NCBI RefSeq assembly: GCF_004138495.1
Contig: NZ_ML142866.1
Span: 126,287 to 134,897, forward strand
Origin: Phytoactinopolyspora endophytica
GTDB taxonomy: Bacteria; Actinomycetota; Actinomycetes; Jiangellales; Jiangellaceae
DNA: 8,611 nt
Direction: 5' to 3'
The notes under the pieces were generated by a model. It worked only from the letters and a program-made list of their open reading frames with translations, was not told the DNA's origin and made no database searches. The position numbers and the translations under genes are program-made. How positions within the stretch are numbered: position 1 is the first letter of the stretch; each line of letters begins with the position of its first letter. Shown piece after piece: positions 1 through 5,897 of this stretch.

Positions 1-185
1 ACGTCGGTGGCCAGGTGCTCGCCGCGGGCCTGGTCGACGAGGTGCGCATGGACGTCGTACCCGTCGTGTTCGGGTCCGGCAAGCGCTACTTCGGGTCGGT
101 CGACGCGCAGCACCTGTTGGAGGATCCTGACGTGGTGATTCAGGGCAACCGGGTGCTTCACCTGCGCTATCGGGTGCGCCGTTGA
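1..185 (+). CDS. RibD-C / dihydrofolate-reductase-like protein, C-terminal part
   Basis: Only the last 60 codons are present; the gene enters from the left edge, with the first whole codon at position 3, and ends with TGA at 183-185. The peptide begins VGGQVLAAGLVDEVRMDVV, continues with PVVFGSGKRYFG and ends LHLRYRVRR. The 'GG..L...GLVDE......PV.FG.G..ff' pattern is typical of the C-terminal part of the RibD reductase / DHFR-like fold, in which the glycine-rich stretch contacts NADPH and the last strand closes the sheet. Many actinomycete members are small stand-alone proteins annotated 'dihydrofolate reductase family protein' with unknown substrate, not true folate or riboflavin enzymes. 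The family call is fairly firm; the substrate cannot be inferred. It converges on the NYN gene to its right. Confidence 0.72.
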   Translation, partial: VGGQVLAAGLVDEVRMDVVPVVFGSGKRYFGSVDAQHLLEDPDVVIQGNRVLHLRYRVRR

Positions 186-239
186 CCGATCTGAGCGGGT
201 ACGCGAAGAAGTCTACTGCGGACGGTGACACCAGATCGG
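186..239. repeat. 8-bp perfect inverted repeat right after the stop codon
   Basis: CCGATCTG at 186-193 is matched by CAGATCGG at 232-239, a perfect 8-bp inverted repeat separated by 38 bases. It starts one base after the stop codon of the upstream gene and directly abuts the stronger hairpin at 241-269. It may be part of the 3' UTR fold that protects or terminates the upstream transcript. With so long a loop it could also be chance. Confidence 0.35.
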
Positions 240-240
240 A

Positions 241-269
241 CCTCCGGCTGCGTTTGCGCAGGCCGGAGG
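241..269. terminator. Hairpin between convergent genes, probable bidirectional terminator
   Basis: CCTCCGGCTGCG (241-252) pairs with CGCAGGCCGGAGG (257-269), leaving one unpaired G and a four-base loop, so the stem is about 12 bp and GC-rich. It lies between the + strand gene ending at 185 and the - strand gene ending at 322, where a shared terminator is expected. No strong U-tract follows on either strand (only CCGTTTCTC to the right), as is common for actinobacterial terminators. Confidence 0.6.
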
Positions 270-321
270 CCGTTTCTCGGTCGGTGTGAAGTTGTGGCGA
301 GACGGGGCTCAACGCGATCTC

Positions 322-1611
322 TCAGCTGCGCAGCAGACCCACCAGCGCCACGGCCTCCACGCTGTGCACCCCGGGTCGGCGTACCGCCTCAGCGATCTCG
401 CGGTCGGAGGAGACGACGATGACGGCGCGCCCCTCCGGCTCCGCCGCTACGAGGTCCTTGATCAGGTCGTCCGCGCTCCTGCCCGCGGGGCTGAAACGGA
501 CCCGAACCCCCTGGACCGCGCCCACCGGAGGCGGAGCGGACACGTCGGCACCGTCGAACACACAGGTCACCTCAGCACCTGTCCGTGCCGATATCGCCCC
601 GAGCCCTTGTGCCAGCCGCACACGCTGTGCCTCGAGTGGCGTCGTCGGCCATGCGGTCTTCGTCACGTTGTATCCGTCGACGACGAGGTGCACCCTCGGC
701 AGCCTCAGCAACTCGTCGAGCAACCGAGGGTCCTCGGCGTTCCGTCCGAGCGCCGTCCCAACCGGCCTCTCGGGCGACGACGGCTCGACGGACGGTACGG
801 ACTCGGCCGGACGCAGCGACGTCGCCGGTAGCGCCAGCTCACGGCGGAGCCCGTTCGCCGCCTCGGCCAGTGTGTCGAGCAGCAGTGTGAGCCGAGCGGT
901 GCCGAGATCGCGCTCATCGCGTCCGGAACGCCGGGACGACGCCGCCGCCTCCTCTGCCTCAGCCAACCGCGTGCGAAGCCGCCGCATCTCCGCCTCCGCG
1001 GCCTTCTGAGCCGCTTGTGCCCGTTCCGTCGTCTCCGCCGCGTCCGACCGTGCGGCCTGTTCGGCGTCGCGCGACTCGGAGAGCTGTTGACGCGTGTGCT
1101 GCACCCGGCGACGCAGCGTGGCGTTCTCCTCTTTGAGCCTGCTGATCTCCCCCTTGAGCCGTTCACGCATCTCCCGGGCGCTGGTGCGCGCGGCGTCGAG
1201 TTGCGCCTGCACTCTGGCGACCGCTTCGGACTCGCGGGACTGCCGATGCTCGTCTACCTTCTGTTGAATCGCCTCGGACGCGGCGCCGACCAGGTCCTCC
1301 CAGCCGTCGGGCCGTTGCAGGTAGGCGACGGCGGCGACGTCCGCCGGGTCGGCGGCCAGCGGCGTCTGGCCGTTCTCCAGGCTGCTCACCAGATCCGGAT
1401 GGTGCCGTGCCGCGGTCTCGAACACCTTCATCCGGAACGCGGCATCGGATTCGAGCCCTGCAGCTATCGCGGTCCCGCCCAGACGGACGCGCTTCGCCGA
1501 TGCGAATCGAGCCACCGGACGCAGTGACGTGGGTATGTCCGCAGCGGGAAGTAAGCCCAAGGTCTCAGCACCAAGAGCCACCACCTTCATCCGTACCGCC
1601 TCGGGAAGCAC
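322..1611 (-). CDS. NYN (PIN-like) domain protein with central coiled coil, putative RNase / RNA-binding
   Basis: The protein has 429 residues in three parts. Residues 1-110 are a conserved helical N-terminus (around 30-50: SLRPVARFASAKRVRLGGTA). Residues ~115-225 are a charged, Ala/Glu/Arg-rich coiled coil. Residues ~298-429 are a NYN domain of the YacP/PIN-like fold, beginning HLVVDGYNVTKT. Candidate metal-binding acids are D312 (VVDGYN), D353 (CVFDGAD), D381/D382 (SADDLI) and D403 (SSDRE), the usual four acidic positions of a metal-dependent ribonuclease. The GTG at 1611 is the first possible start, because an in-frame TAG sits just upstream; no Shine-Dalgarno is seen and the mRNA may be leaderless. 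An ATG at 1590 would remove seven residues that look conserved (LPEAVR). Streptomyces has close homologues annotated 'NYN domain / RNA-binding protein'; the RNA target is unknown. It is divergent from the nuclease gene at 1742. Confidence 0.85.
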   Translation of the reverse strand: MLPEAVRMKVVALGAETLGLLPAADIPTSLRPVARFASAKRVRLGGTAIAAGLESDAAFRMKVFETAARHHPDLVSSLENGQTPLAADPADVAAVAYLQRPDGWEDLVGAASEAIQQKVDEHRQSRESEAVARVQAQLDAARTSAREMRERLKGEISRLKEENATLRRRVQHTRQQLSESRDAEQAARSDAAETTERAQAAQKAAEAEMRRLRTRLAEAEEAAASSRRSGRDERDLGTARLTLLLDTLAEAANGLRRELALPATSLRPAESVPSVEPSSPERPVGTALGRNAEDPRLLDELLRLPRVHLVVDGYNVTKTAWPTTPLEAQRVRLAQGLGAISARTGAEVTCVFDGADVSAPPPVGAVQGVRVRFSPAGRSADDLIKDLVAAEPEGRAVIVVSSDREIAEAVRRPGVHSVEAVALVGLLRS

Positions 1612-1623
1612 AGTTCCAGGCTA
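1612..1623 (-). promoter_or_regulatory. Candidate -10 giving a leaderless NYN-gene mRNA
   Basis: On the - strand TAGCCT (1623 down to 1618) fits the actinobacterial -10 pattern TAnnnT. It is followed by six bases and then the GTG start at 1611, so transcription would begin at the start codon itself. No Shine-Dalgarno is present in those bases and no good -35 is visible. This is inferred from pattern and spacing only. Confidence 0.35.
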
Positions 1624-1634
1624 GTGGTCACCAC
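1624..1634. promoter_or_regulatory. 11-bp palindrome in the divergent gap, possible operator
   Basis: GTGGT-C-ACCAC is a perfect palindrome about one base upstream of the candidate NYN -10, inside the 130-bp gap between divergent genes. A protein bound here would overlap the NYN promoter spacer. Being short, it could occur by chance in GC-rich DNA. Confidence 0.25.
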
Positions 1635-1727
1635 CAAACCCAACCGCGTTCGCTCGCGCGACCATCCGTCGTTCGTGGCCATGGACGCCGAGCGGCGTGG
1701 CAGTGAGACCCTGTCGGTGGGTGCCCG

Positions 1728-1733
1728 TAGCGT
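1728..1733 (+). promoter_or_regulatory. Candidate -10 for the DEDDh/UvrC-like gene
   Basis: TAGCGT fits TAnnnT and ends eight bases before the ATG at 1742. A start site near 1740 would give an essentially leaderless mRNA, which agrees with the lack of any Shine-Dalgarno upstream of that ATG. A weak -35-like GTGAGA lies at 1703-1708 with a long 19-base spacer. Confidence 0.3.
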
Positions 1734-1741
1734 GCCTGTCC

Positions 1742-3478
1742 ATGGAGGGCGTACAAGGGACGATCGATGAGATCGGCATGCCGCTGGAATCCACGACCTT
1801 CGTCGTCGTCGATCTCGAGACGACGGGCGGGTCACCGAACGCCGCGGAGATCACCGAGATCGGCGCGGTGAAGGTCAACGCCGGAGAGGTCCTCGGTGAG
1901 TTCGGCACCCTGGTGCGTCCCTTGTCACCGGTGCCGCCGTTCATCGCCGTTCTCACCGGCATCACCGACGCGATGCTCGCCGACGCACCGCGGATCTCCT
2001 CGGCGCTTCCGTCGTTCCTGGAGTTCGCCCGCGGATCGGTGCTGGTGGCACACAATGCACCTTTTGACATCGGATTCCTCCGGGCGGCTTGTGACCAGAT
2101 CGGCATCGCGTGGCCGATGTTCCAGGTGCTCGACACCGCCCGGCTGGCGCGCAGGGTGCTCGCTCGCGACGAGGCGCACGACTGCAAGCTGTCCACGCTC
2201 GCCCGGCTGTTCCGGGCGAGCACCACCCCGAACCACCGTGCGCTGGACGACGCGCGTGCCACCGTGGACGTCCTGCACGGCCTGCTCGAGCGCCTGGGCA
2301 ACGTGGGCGTACACACGGTCGAAGAGCTCAGCTTGTGGCAGAGCACCGTGACGCCGGCTCAACGCAGCAAGCGCCATCTCGCCGAGCAGATACCGGCTGC
2401 GCCGGGCGTCTACATCTTCGCGGACGACGGCGGCCGGGCACTCTACGTGGGCAAGAGCAAGAACATGCGCACACGGGTCCGCAACTACTTCACCGCGTCA
2501 GAGACCCGCACCAGGATGACCGAGATGATCGCGATCGCCTCGTCGCTCACCGGCATCGAATGCTCCACCCCGCTGGAGGCCGAGGTACGCGAGCTGCGGC
2601 TGATCGCCGAGCGAAAGCCCCGTTATAACCGCAAGTCCCGGTTCCCAGAGCGGGGCAGCTGGCTCAAGCTCACCATCGAGCCCTTTCCGCGGCTGTCCGT
2701 TGTCCGCAAGGTCAGCGACGACGGAGCCGCCTACCTCGGCCCGTTCGGCTCACGCCGGCTGGCTGAAGCCGCGATGACAGCGGTGCACGAGGCCATCCCC
2801 ATCCGGCAGTGCACGCAGCGACTGTCGCCGAAGAAGCCACAGAGCCCGTGCATCCTGGCCGAGATGGATCGCTGCGGCGCGCCGTGCTCCGGCGCAGAGA
2901 CCGTGGAGCAGTACGCGGCACACGCCGAGGCCGTGAGGTCGGCCTTCACCGGAGATCCAGGGCAGGTCGTGCGGCGGATCCGAGAGCGTATCGAGTCGCT
3001 GGCCAACCGGCAGCGGTACGAGGATGCCGCTTCGCACCGGGATCGGCTGTCGACATTCATCCGTACCGCCATGCGCTGCCAGCGGATCGGTGCTCTCGCA
3101 GCGGTCCGGCAGCTGGTGGCGGCGAGACGGCTGGAATCGGGCGGGTGGGAGTTCCATGTCATTCGGCATGCTCGTCTCGCCGCCGCAGGCACCTCCCCGC
3201 CGGGCGCGGATCCGCGGCCCTACATCGACGCCACGGTCGCTACCGCGGAGACTGTGCCGCAGCCTCCGCCGCCACGCGCCGGTGGTACCGCCGAGGAGGC
3301 CGAGTGCGTCCTGCGGTGGTTGGAGATACCCGGGGTGCGGCTGGTAGAGGTCGATGGAGACTGGTTGTTCCCCGCGCCCAGTGCGGCCGCCTACGCCGGC
3401 ATCGCCACCGCCGGCGAGGTTGACCATGCCGCCGCGGTGCCGTTCGCGGACCGCCGCGGGTTGCGCCCGTCGGCCTGA
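1742..3478 (+). CDS. DEDDh 3'-5' exonuclease fused to UvrC N-terminal half (GIY-YIG, four-Cys cluster, UVR-like helix)
   Basis: The protein has 578 residues from the ATG at 1742. Residues ~18-185 are a DnaQ-type DEDDh exonuclease: D24 and E26 (VVDLETTG), D109 (AHNAPFD), H165 and D170 (HRALDDAR). Residues ~218-300 are a GIY-YIG nuclease with PGVYIF, Y235, K238, R245 (YVGKSKNMRTR), E284 and N296 (KPRYN), matching the spacing of UvrC catalytic residues. C357, C370, C378 and C382 repeat the 13-8-4 cysteine spacing of the UvrC iron-sulfur region. Residues ~409-440 (RQRYEDAASHRDRL) resemble the UVR helix that binds UvrB. UvrC's RNase H-like endonuclease and HhH domains are absent. A GTG at 1697 would add 15 unconserved residues; VQGTIDEIG after the ATG looks family-conserved, so 1742 is preferred. 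Mycobacterial Rv2191 is a homologue beside trpD. The likely role is DNA repair or processing, unproven. Confidence 0.88.
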   Translation: MEGVQGTIDEIGMPLESTTFVVVDLETTGGSPNAAEITEIGAVKVNAGEVLGEFGTLVRPLSPVPPFIAVLTGITDAMLADAPRISSALPSFLEFARGSVLVAHNAPFDIGFLRAACDQIGIAWPMFQVLDTARLARRVLARDEAHDCKLSTLARLFRASTTPNHRALDDARATVDVLHGLLERLGNVGVHTVEELSLWQSTVTPAQRSKRHLAEQIPAAPGVYIFADDGGRALYVGKSKNMRTRVRNYFTASETRTRMTEMIAIASSLTGIECSTPLEAEVRELRLIAERKPRYNRKSRFPERGSWLKLTIEPFPRLSVVRKVSDDGAAYLGPFGSRRLAEAAMTAVHEAIPIRQCTQRLSPKKPQSPCILAEMDRCGAPCSGAETVEQYAAHAEAVRSAFTGDPGQVVRRIRERIESLANRQRYEDAASHRDRLSTFIRTAMRCQRIGALAAVRQLVAARRLESGGWEFHVIRHARLAAAGTSPPGADPRPYIDATVATAETVPQPPPPRAGGTAEEAECVLRWLEIPGVRLVEVDGDWLFPAPSAAAYAGIATAGEVDHAAAVPFADRRGLRPSA

Positions 3479-3486
3479 ACGCCGAG

Positions 3487-3507
3487 GGAAGCGAGCCCAT
3501 GCCTTCC
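3487..3507 (+). terminator. Weak hairpin after the nuclease gene, possible terminator
   Basis: GGAAGC (3487-3492) pairs with GCCTTCC (3501-3507) with one bulged C and an eight-base loop, starting nine bases after the TGA. There is no T-tract. It is the only obvious stem close behind the gene, so termination here is only a suggestion. Confidence 0.25.
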
Positions 3508-3557
3508 GTATCTCACGACACGACCCGTTCACACGTCGCGGGCTACAGCGGGAGCCA

Positions 3558-3584
3558 CGGCCGGCACCGGGTAATGTCGGCCGG
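3558..3584 (+). promoter_or_regulatory. Candidate promoter with flanking CGGCCGG repeats upstream of the RAM gene
   Basis: TAATGT (3572-3577) fits the actinobacterial -10 and is AT-rich against its surroundings. It is bracketed by two copies of CGGCCGG (3558-3564 and 3578-3584) exactly 20 bp apart, about two helical turns, which could form a dimer operator. If this is the promoter, the RAM gene has a 5' UTR of roughly 70 bases. No -35 is recognisable. Confidence 0.28.
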
Positions 3585-3654
3585 GTGGGGCGTTGTTCAC
3601 GCGAGAGCCACGCGAGCGCACGATGCGCACCTGCTTTGAGAGGAGATTCGTCCA

Positions 3655-3945
3655 GTGATCACTGCGATCGTGTTCATCCAGACCGACGTCGCACGCATCC
3701 CAGAGGTGGCCGAGCAGATCGCGGCTCTCGACGGTGTCAGCGAGGTCTACTCGGTCACCGGTGAGCTCGACCTCGTCGCCCTGGTGCGGGTCCGCCGGCA
3801 CGAGGAGATCGCCGACGTCGTGGCCGACCGGCTGAACAAGGTGGACGGCGTGCTCAGCACCGAGACGCACATCGCTTTCCAGGCCTTCTCCAAGCACGAC
3901 CTCGAGTCGGCCTTCGCCCTCGGGGCCGAGACGCCAAACGATTAA
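3655..3945 (+). CDS. Stand-alone Lrp/AsnC ligand-binding (RAM) domain protein
   Basis: The product has 96 residues and starts with GTG at 3655, supported by AGGAG at 3641-3645 nine bases upstream; it ends with TAA. MITAIVFIQTDVARIPEVAE, then DGVSEVYSVTGELDLVALV and IADVVADRLNKVDGV form the beta-alpha-beta-beta-alpha-beta ferredoxin-like fold of the Lrp/AsnC effector domain. The VTGELDLVALV stretch, including the G-E-x-D turn, marks where amino acids bind at dimer interfaces in this family. There is no helix-turn-helix, so it cannot act as an Lrp repressor by itself; single-domain members form oligomers or may pair with full-length Lrp proteins. About 18 residues beyond the usual end (SKHDLESAFALGAETPND) form a polar tail. 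It has its own candidate promoter and converges on trpD. The family call is firm; the ligand is unknown. Confidence 0.88.
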   Translation: MITAIVFIQTDVARIPEVAEQIAALDGVSEVYSVTGELDLVALVRVRRHEEIADVVADRLNKVDGVLSTETHIAFQAFSKHDLESAFALGAETPND

Positions 3946-4070
3946 GGGGTCGCGCAGATTGGGACAGAGGAATCGCCAGGCTCAAGCCCAACCGGGCCAC
4001 AGACCGACCGAGCTTGGCACGCTCAGCGTAACCCGCCGCCTGGCGATCCTTCGTCCCGATCTGCGCGACC
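3946..4070. repeat. Long imperfect inverted repeat (~33-bp arms)
   Basis: The left arm at 3948-3981 (starting GGTCGCGCAGAT, ending ATCGCCAGGC) is matched by the right arm at 4038-4070 (starting GCCTGGCGAT, ending ATCTGCGCGACC). The outer 12 and inner 10 base pairs are perfect; the middle has one T/C mismatch and a short uneven patch. The 56-base loop has smaller pairings of its own (CAAGC with GCTTG; GAGC with GCTC). The left arm starts two bases after the TAA of the RAM gene. It may terminate the convergent transcripts, but arms this long with a structured loop look more like a REP/MITE-type element. No target-site duplication or transposase is seen. Confidence 0.8.
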
Positions 4071-4156
4071 TCTGACGTCGCAGCCTGCGCGACCCCTGAC
4101 GTCGCAGCCTGCGCGACCTCTAACGTCGCAGCCTGCGCGACCTCTGACGTCGCAGC
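4061..4156. repeat. Four tandem 24-bp repeats, each a small hairpin
   Basis: Units lie at 4061-4084, 4085-4108, 4109-4132 and 4133-4156, directly joined. Each starts CTGCGCGACC and ends ACGTCGCAGC. Units 1 and 4 are identical; unit 2 has one change (T to C at 4095) and unit 3 has one (G to A at 4122). Within each unit GCGAC pairs with GTCGC around CTCTGAC, so each can fold alone. The first ten bases of unit 1 are also the outer end of the inverted-repeat right arm, so the array seems to grow out of that element. Period 24 keeps a frame open on the - strand (repeat AATSEVAQ), but without a credible start this is not called a gene. Confidence 0.92.
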
Positions 4157-4160
4157 CGCG

Positions 4161-4199
4161 GGACGCTGATGTCCCCTTGGCGCAAGGCAACTGGCGTCC
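4161..4199 (-). terminator. Nested hairpin downstream of trpD, probable terminator
   Basis: GGACGC (4161-4166) pairs with GCGTCC (4194-4199), enclosing a perfect inner hairpin CCTTG-GCG-CAAGG (4175-4187). An alternative stem GGGAC/GTCCC (4160-4164, 4171-4175) competes with it. The structure begins nine bases past the trpD stop on the - strand, the expected terminator position, but lacks a U-tract. Confidence 0.45.
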
Positions 4200-4208
4200 T
4201 GGCCGGGC

Positions 4209-5246
4209 TTAGCTTCTCGCGGCAGCGATCCAGCGGTCGAGCAGCGATGCGGCAGCGCCCGAGTCGACGGCTTCTGTCGCCTGCTGCAGACCTGCGGACA
4301 TCCGATCCGCCAGTGGAGCGCCGGAGCTGTGGTAGGCCGCCAGACCAGCCGCAGCGTTGAGCAGCACGGCGTCACGCACCGGCCCTTCCTCACCGATGAG
4401 GACCTTCCGGACGACGTCGGCGTTGTAGGCGGCGTCTCCCCCGCGCAAGGCTTCCTGCGACGCGGGAGCGAGCCCGAGCGTCGCCGGGTCGAACCTCTCT
4501 TCGGCCACCTCGCCCTCGTGCACCACCCAGATGCGCGACGTGGTCGTGGTGGTCAGCTCGTCGAGTCCGTCGTCACCGCGGAACACCAGCGCCGACACAT
4601 CCCGCGCGGCCAGCACGCCCGCCAGCACGCCCGCCATTCGGGGATCGGCGACGCCCACCGCCTGTGCCGTCGGCCTCGCCGGGTTGGCCACCGGCCCGAG
4701 GAAGTTGAACACCGTGGGCACGCCGAGTTCACGACGTGGTACGGCGGCAAACCGCATGGACGGGTGGAATGCCGGAGCGAAGCAGAAGGCTATGCCGACC
4801 TCGTCGACCAGCTCAGCCACCCGCGCGGGCGGCAGGTCGAGCCGGAGGCCCAGCCGTTCCAGGACGTCGGCCGCACCACACGCCGACGTCGCTGCACGGT
4901 TGCCGTGCTTGACGACCCGTGCCCCTGCGCCCGCCGCCACTATCGCCGCCATGGTGGAGATGTTCACCGTGTGCGCGCCGTCGCCACCGGTTCCGACCAC
5001 GTCGAGAGCAGGGCCGGAGTACGCGAACGGTGTCGCGTTGGCGTACATGGCTTCGACAAAGCCTTCGACCTCGGCGACGGTCTCTCCCTTGGCCCGGAGC
5101 GCTATCACGAAGCCCGCGATCTGCACCTCCGTCGCCTCGCCGCGCATGATCTCGTTCATCGCCCACGTGGCCGATTCCACCGGCAGGTCATAACCTGCCA
5201 CCAGCGTGGACAGCACACCGCGCCAGGTCTGCGGCACATCGCTCAT
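4209..5246 (-). CDS. trpD: Anthranilate phosphoribosyltransferase
   Basis: The enzyme joins anthranilate and PRPP to make phosphoribosylanthranilate, the second committed step of tryptophan synthesis, in the cytosol as a Mg-dependent dimer. The 345 residues are full length. A helical N-terminal domain with the [18 protein letters not shown] stretch is followed by the PRPP loop [16 protein letters not shown] (83-98), the phosphate/anthranilate segment [18 protein letters not shown] (113-130), HPSMRF and RRELG (R171 fits the anthranilate-contacting Arg), [12 protein letters not shown] (178-189) and the metal motif DGLDE (226-230). ATG at 5246 overlaps the upstream stop in an ATGA, so it is probably translationally coupled; no strong Shine-Dalgarno precedes it. 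No other trp gene is nearby, as in mycobacteria where trpD stands apart beside ctaE. I see no trp attenuator. Confidence 0.96.
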   Translation of the reverse strand: MSDVPQTWRGVLSTLVAGYDLPVESATWAMNEIMRGEATEVQIAGFVIALRAKGETVAEVEGFVEAMYANATPFAYSGPALDVVGTGGDGAHTVNISTMAAIVAAGAGARVVKHGNRAATSACGAADVLERLGLRLDLPPARVAELVDEVGIAFCFAPAFHPSMRFAAVPRRELGVPTVFNFLGPVANPARPTAQAVGVADPRMAGVLAGVLAARDVSALVFRGDDGLDELTTTTTSRIWVVHEGEVAEERFDPATLGLAPASQEALRGGDAAYNADVVRKVLIGEEGPVRDAVLLNAAAGLAAYHSSGAPLADRMSAGLQQATEAVDSGAAASLLDRWIAAARS

Positions 5247-5659
5247 GATGCGGTCCGCAACTCGCCGCGACGTCGCATCAATGTGGCCACTGCCGAAGCC
5301 AGCTCGCGTGGGTCGAGCGGATGGGAGACGACGGCCTCGGCCCGGGACCAGGTCGCCAGCCAGGCGTCCTGCGGACGTCCGACCAGCAGCAGCACAGGCG
5401 GTGCCTGATAGATCTCGTCCTTGATCTGACGTGCGATCCCCATCCCACCGGACGGCGCGGCCTCCCCGTCCAGAATCGCGATGTCGACACCGCCCGCGTC
5501 CAACGTCTTGATGACGGCCGGATGAGTCGCCACCTCGACCAACTCGATCAGCGGCACATCGGCGGCCGGACGCCGGCCGAGTGCCAGCCGGACCTTGTCG
5601 CGCGTGGCGCGGTCGTCGCTGTAGACGAGGATCGTCATCTTCGGCTCAGTGCTGCTCAT
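5243..5659 (-). CDS. Atypical response-regulator receiver-domain protein, upstream of trpD
   Basis: The product has 138 residues from the ATG at 5659, chosen because GAGGA lies seven bases upstream; an upstream start at 5728 would add 23 unconserved residues. [18 protein letters not shown] (acidic pair D15/D16), [19 protein letters not shown] (phospho-acceptor-like D64) and [18 protein letters not shown] form a CheY-like fold. The switch Thr/Ser after beta-4 is replaced (LLLVG) and the invariant Lys before Pro is His113 (SHPLDP), so normal phosphotransfer signalling is doubtful. There is no output domain. Streptomyces has close homologues also next to trpD. The gene overlaps trpD by four bases and is the first gene of that operon. 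The role is unknown; a regulatory or protein-binding function is inferred only from the fold. Confidence 0.82.
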   Translation of the reverse strand: MSSTEPKMTILVYSDDRATRDKVRLALGRRPAADVPLIELVEVATHPAVIKTLDAGGVDIAILDGEAAPSGGMGIARQIKDEIYQAPPVLLLVGRPQDAWLATWSRAEAVVSHPLDPRELASAVATLMRRRGELRTAS

Positions 5660-5897
5660 CGTTTGGTCCTCGCTGGCGTTGGAATACACGGTGCCACGGC
5701 TACGCGCGTGGCTCGCACACGCTCGCATGACGCGGGCTGGATGTTACCAATAACGATGCTACCGCCCTGATGTCACCAGGTGAGCCGGGCCGTCCGAGGT
5801 GGGCATTCACGCGGTGGCGGGCACATCGACCACATCCGAAACGGTATGACGGCGGGGCGGCGTCACGGCGCCGAGGGACGACCGACATAATGGCGAC
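5660..5897. promoter_or_regulatory. Divergent intergenic region with two small palindromes
   Basis: This 238-bp gap must hold the promoters of the receiver-trpD operon (-) and of ctaE-qcr (+). A patch at 5741-5757 is clearly more AT-rich than its surroundings and contains GTTA-CCAA-TAAC (5743-5754); the reverse-strand TAACAT (5746-5741) could be a -10 for the receiver gene. About 30 bp away is the palindrome TCACC-A-GGTGA (5773-5783). Either could be an operator. Apart from these and the ctaE -10 I see no structure. Confidence 0.4.
5886..5891 (+). promoter_or_regulatory. Candidate -10 giving a leaderless ctaE-qcr mRNA
   Basis: CATAAT is one mismatch from TATAAT and is followed by exactly six bases before the GTG start of ctaE, placing +1 at the start codon. 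No Shine-Dalgarno precedes this GTG, which fits leaderless translation. A -35 is weak (GTCACG at 5862-5867, 18-base spacer). Confidence 0.5.

Noticed and set aside
1697..1741. Earlier GTG start for the nuclease gene
   Set aside because: It adds 15 residues (MAVRPCRWVPVACLS) that do not look like the family N-terminus, has no ribosome site, and the -10-like TAGCGT lies inside it.
2712..3532. - strand open frames opposite the nuclease gene
   Set aside because: Arg/Pro-rich translations with no recognisable domain, lying across a gene with clear motifs.
4061..4156. CRISPR array
   Set aside because: The 24-bp units are joined directly with no spacers, and there are no cas genes nearby.
3854..4393. 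Open reading frame on the - strand with an AATSEVAQ peptide repeat
   Set aside because: It overlaps trpD in another frame on the same strand and the RAM gene on the other; the repeat peptide follows from a period of 24 with no stop codon. There is no ribosome site or plausible start near the repeats.
4209..5408. Long + strand open frames opposite trpD
   Set aside because: They are high-GC antisense shadows; trpD on the - strand has full-length family motifs.
5660..5728. Upstream extension of the receiver protein (23 extra residues)
   Set aside because: The sequence is not like the family N-terminus, and GAGGA seven bases before the ATG at 5659 marks the start.
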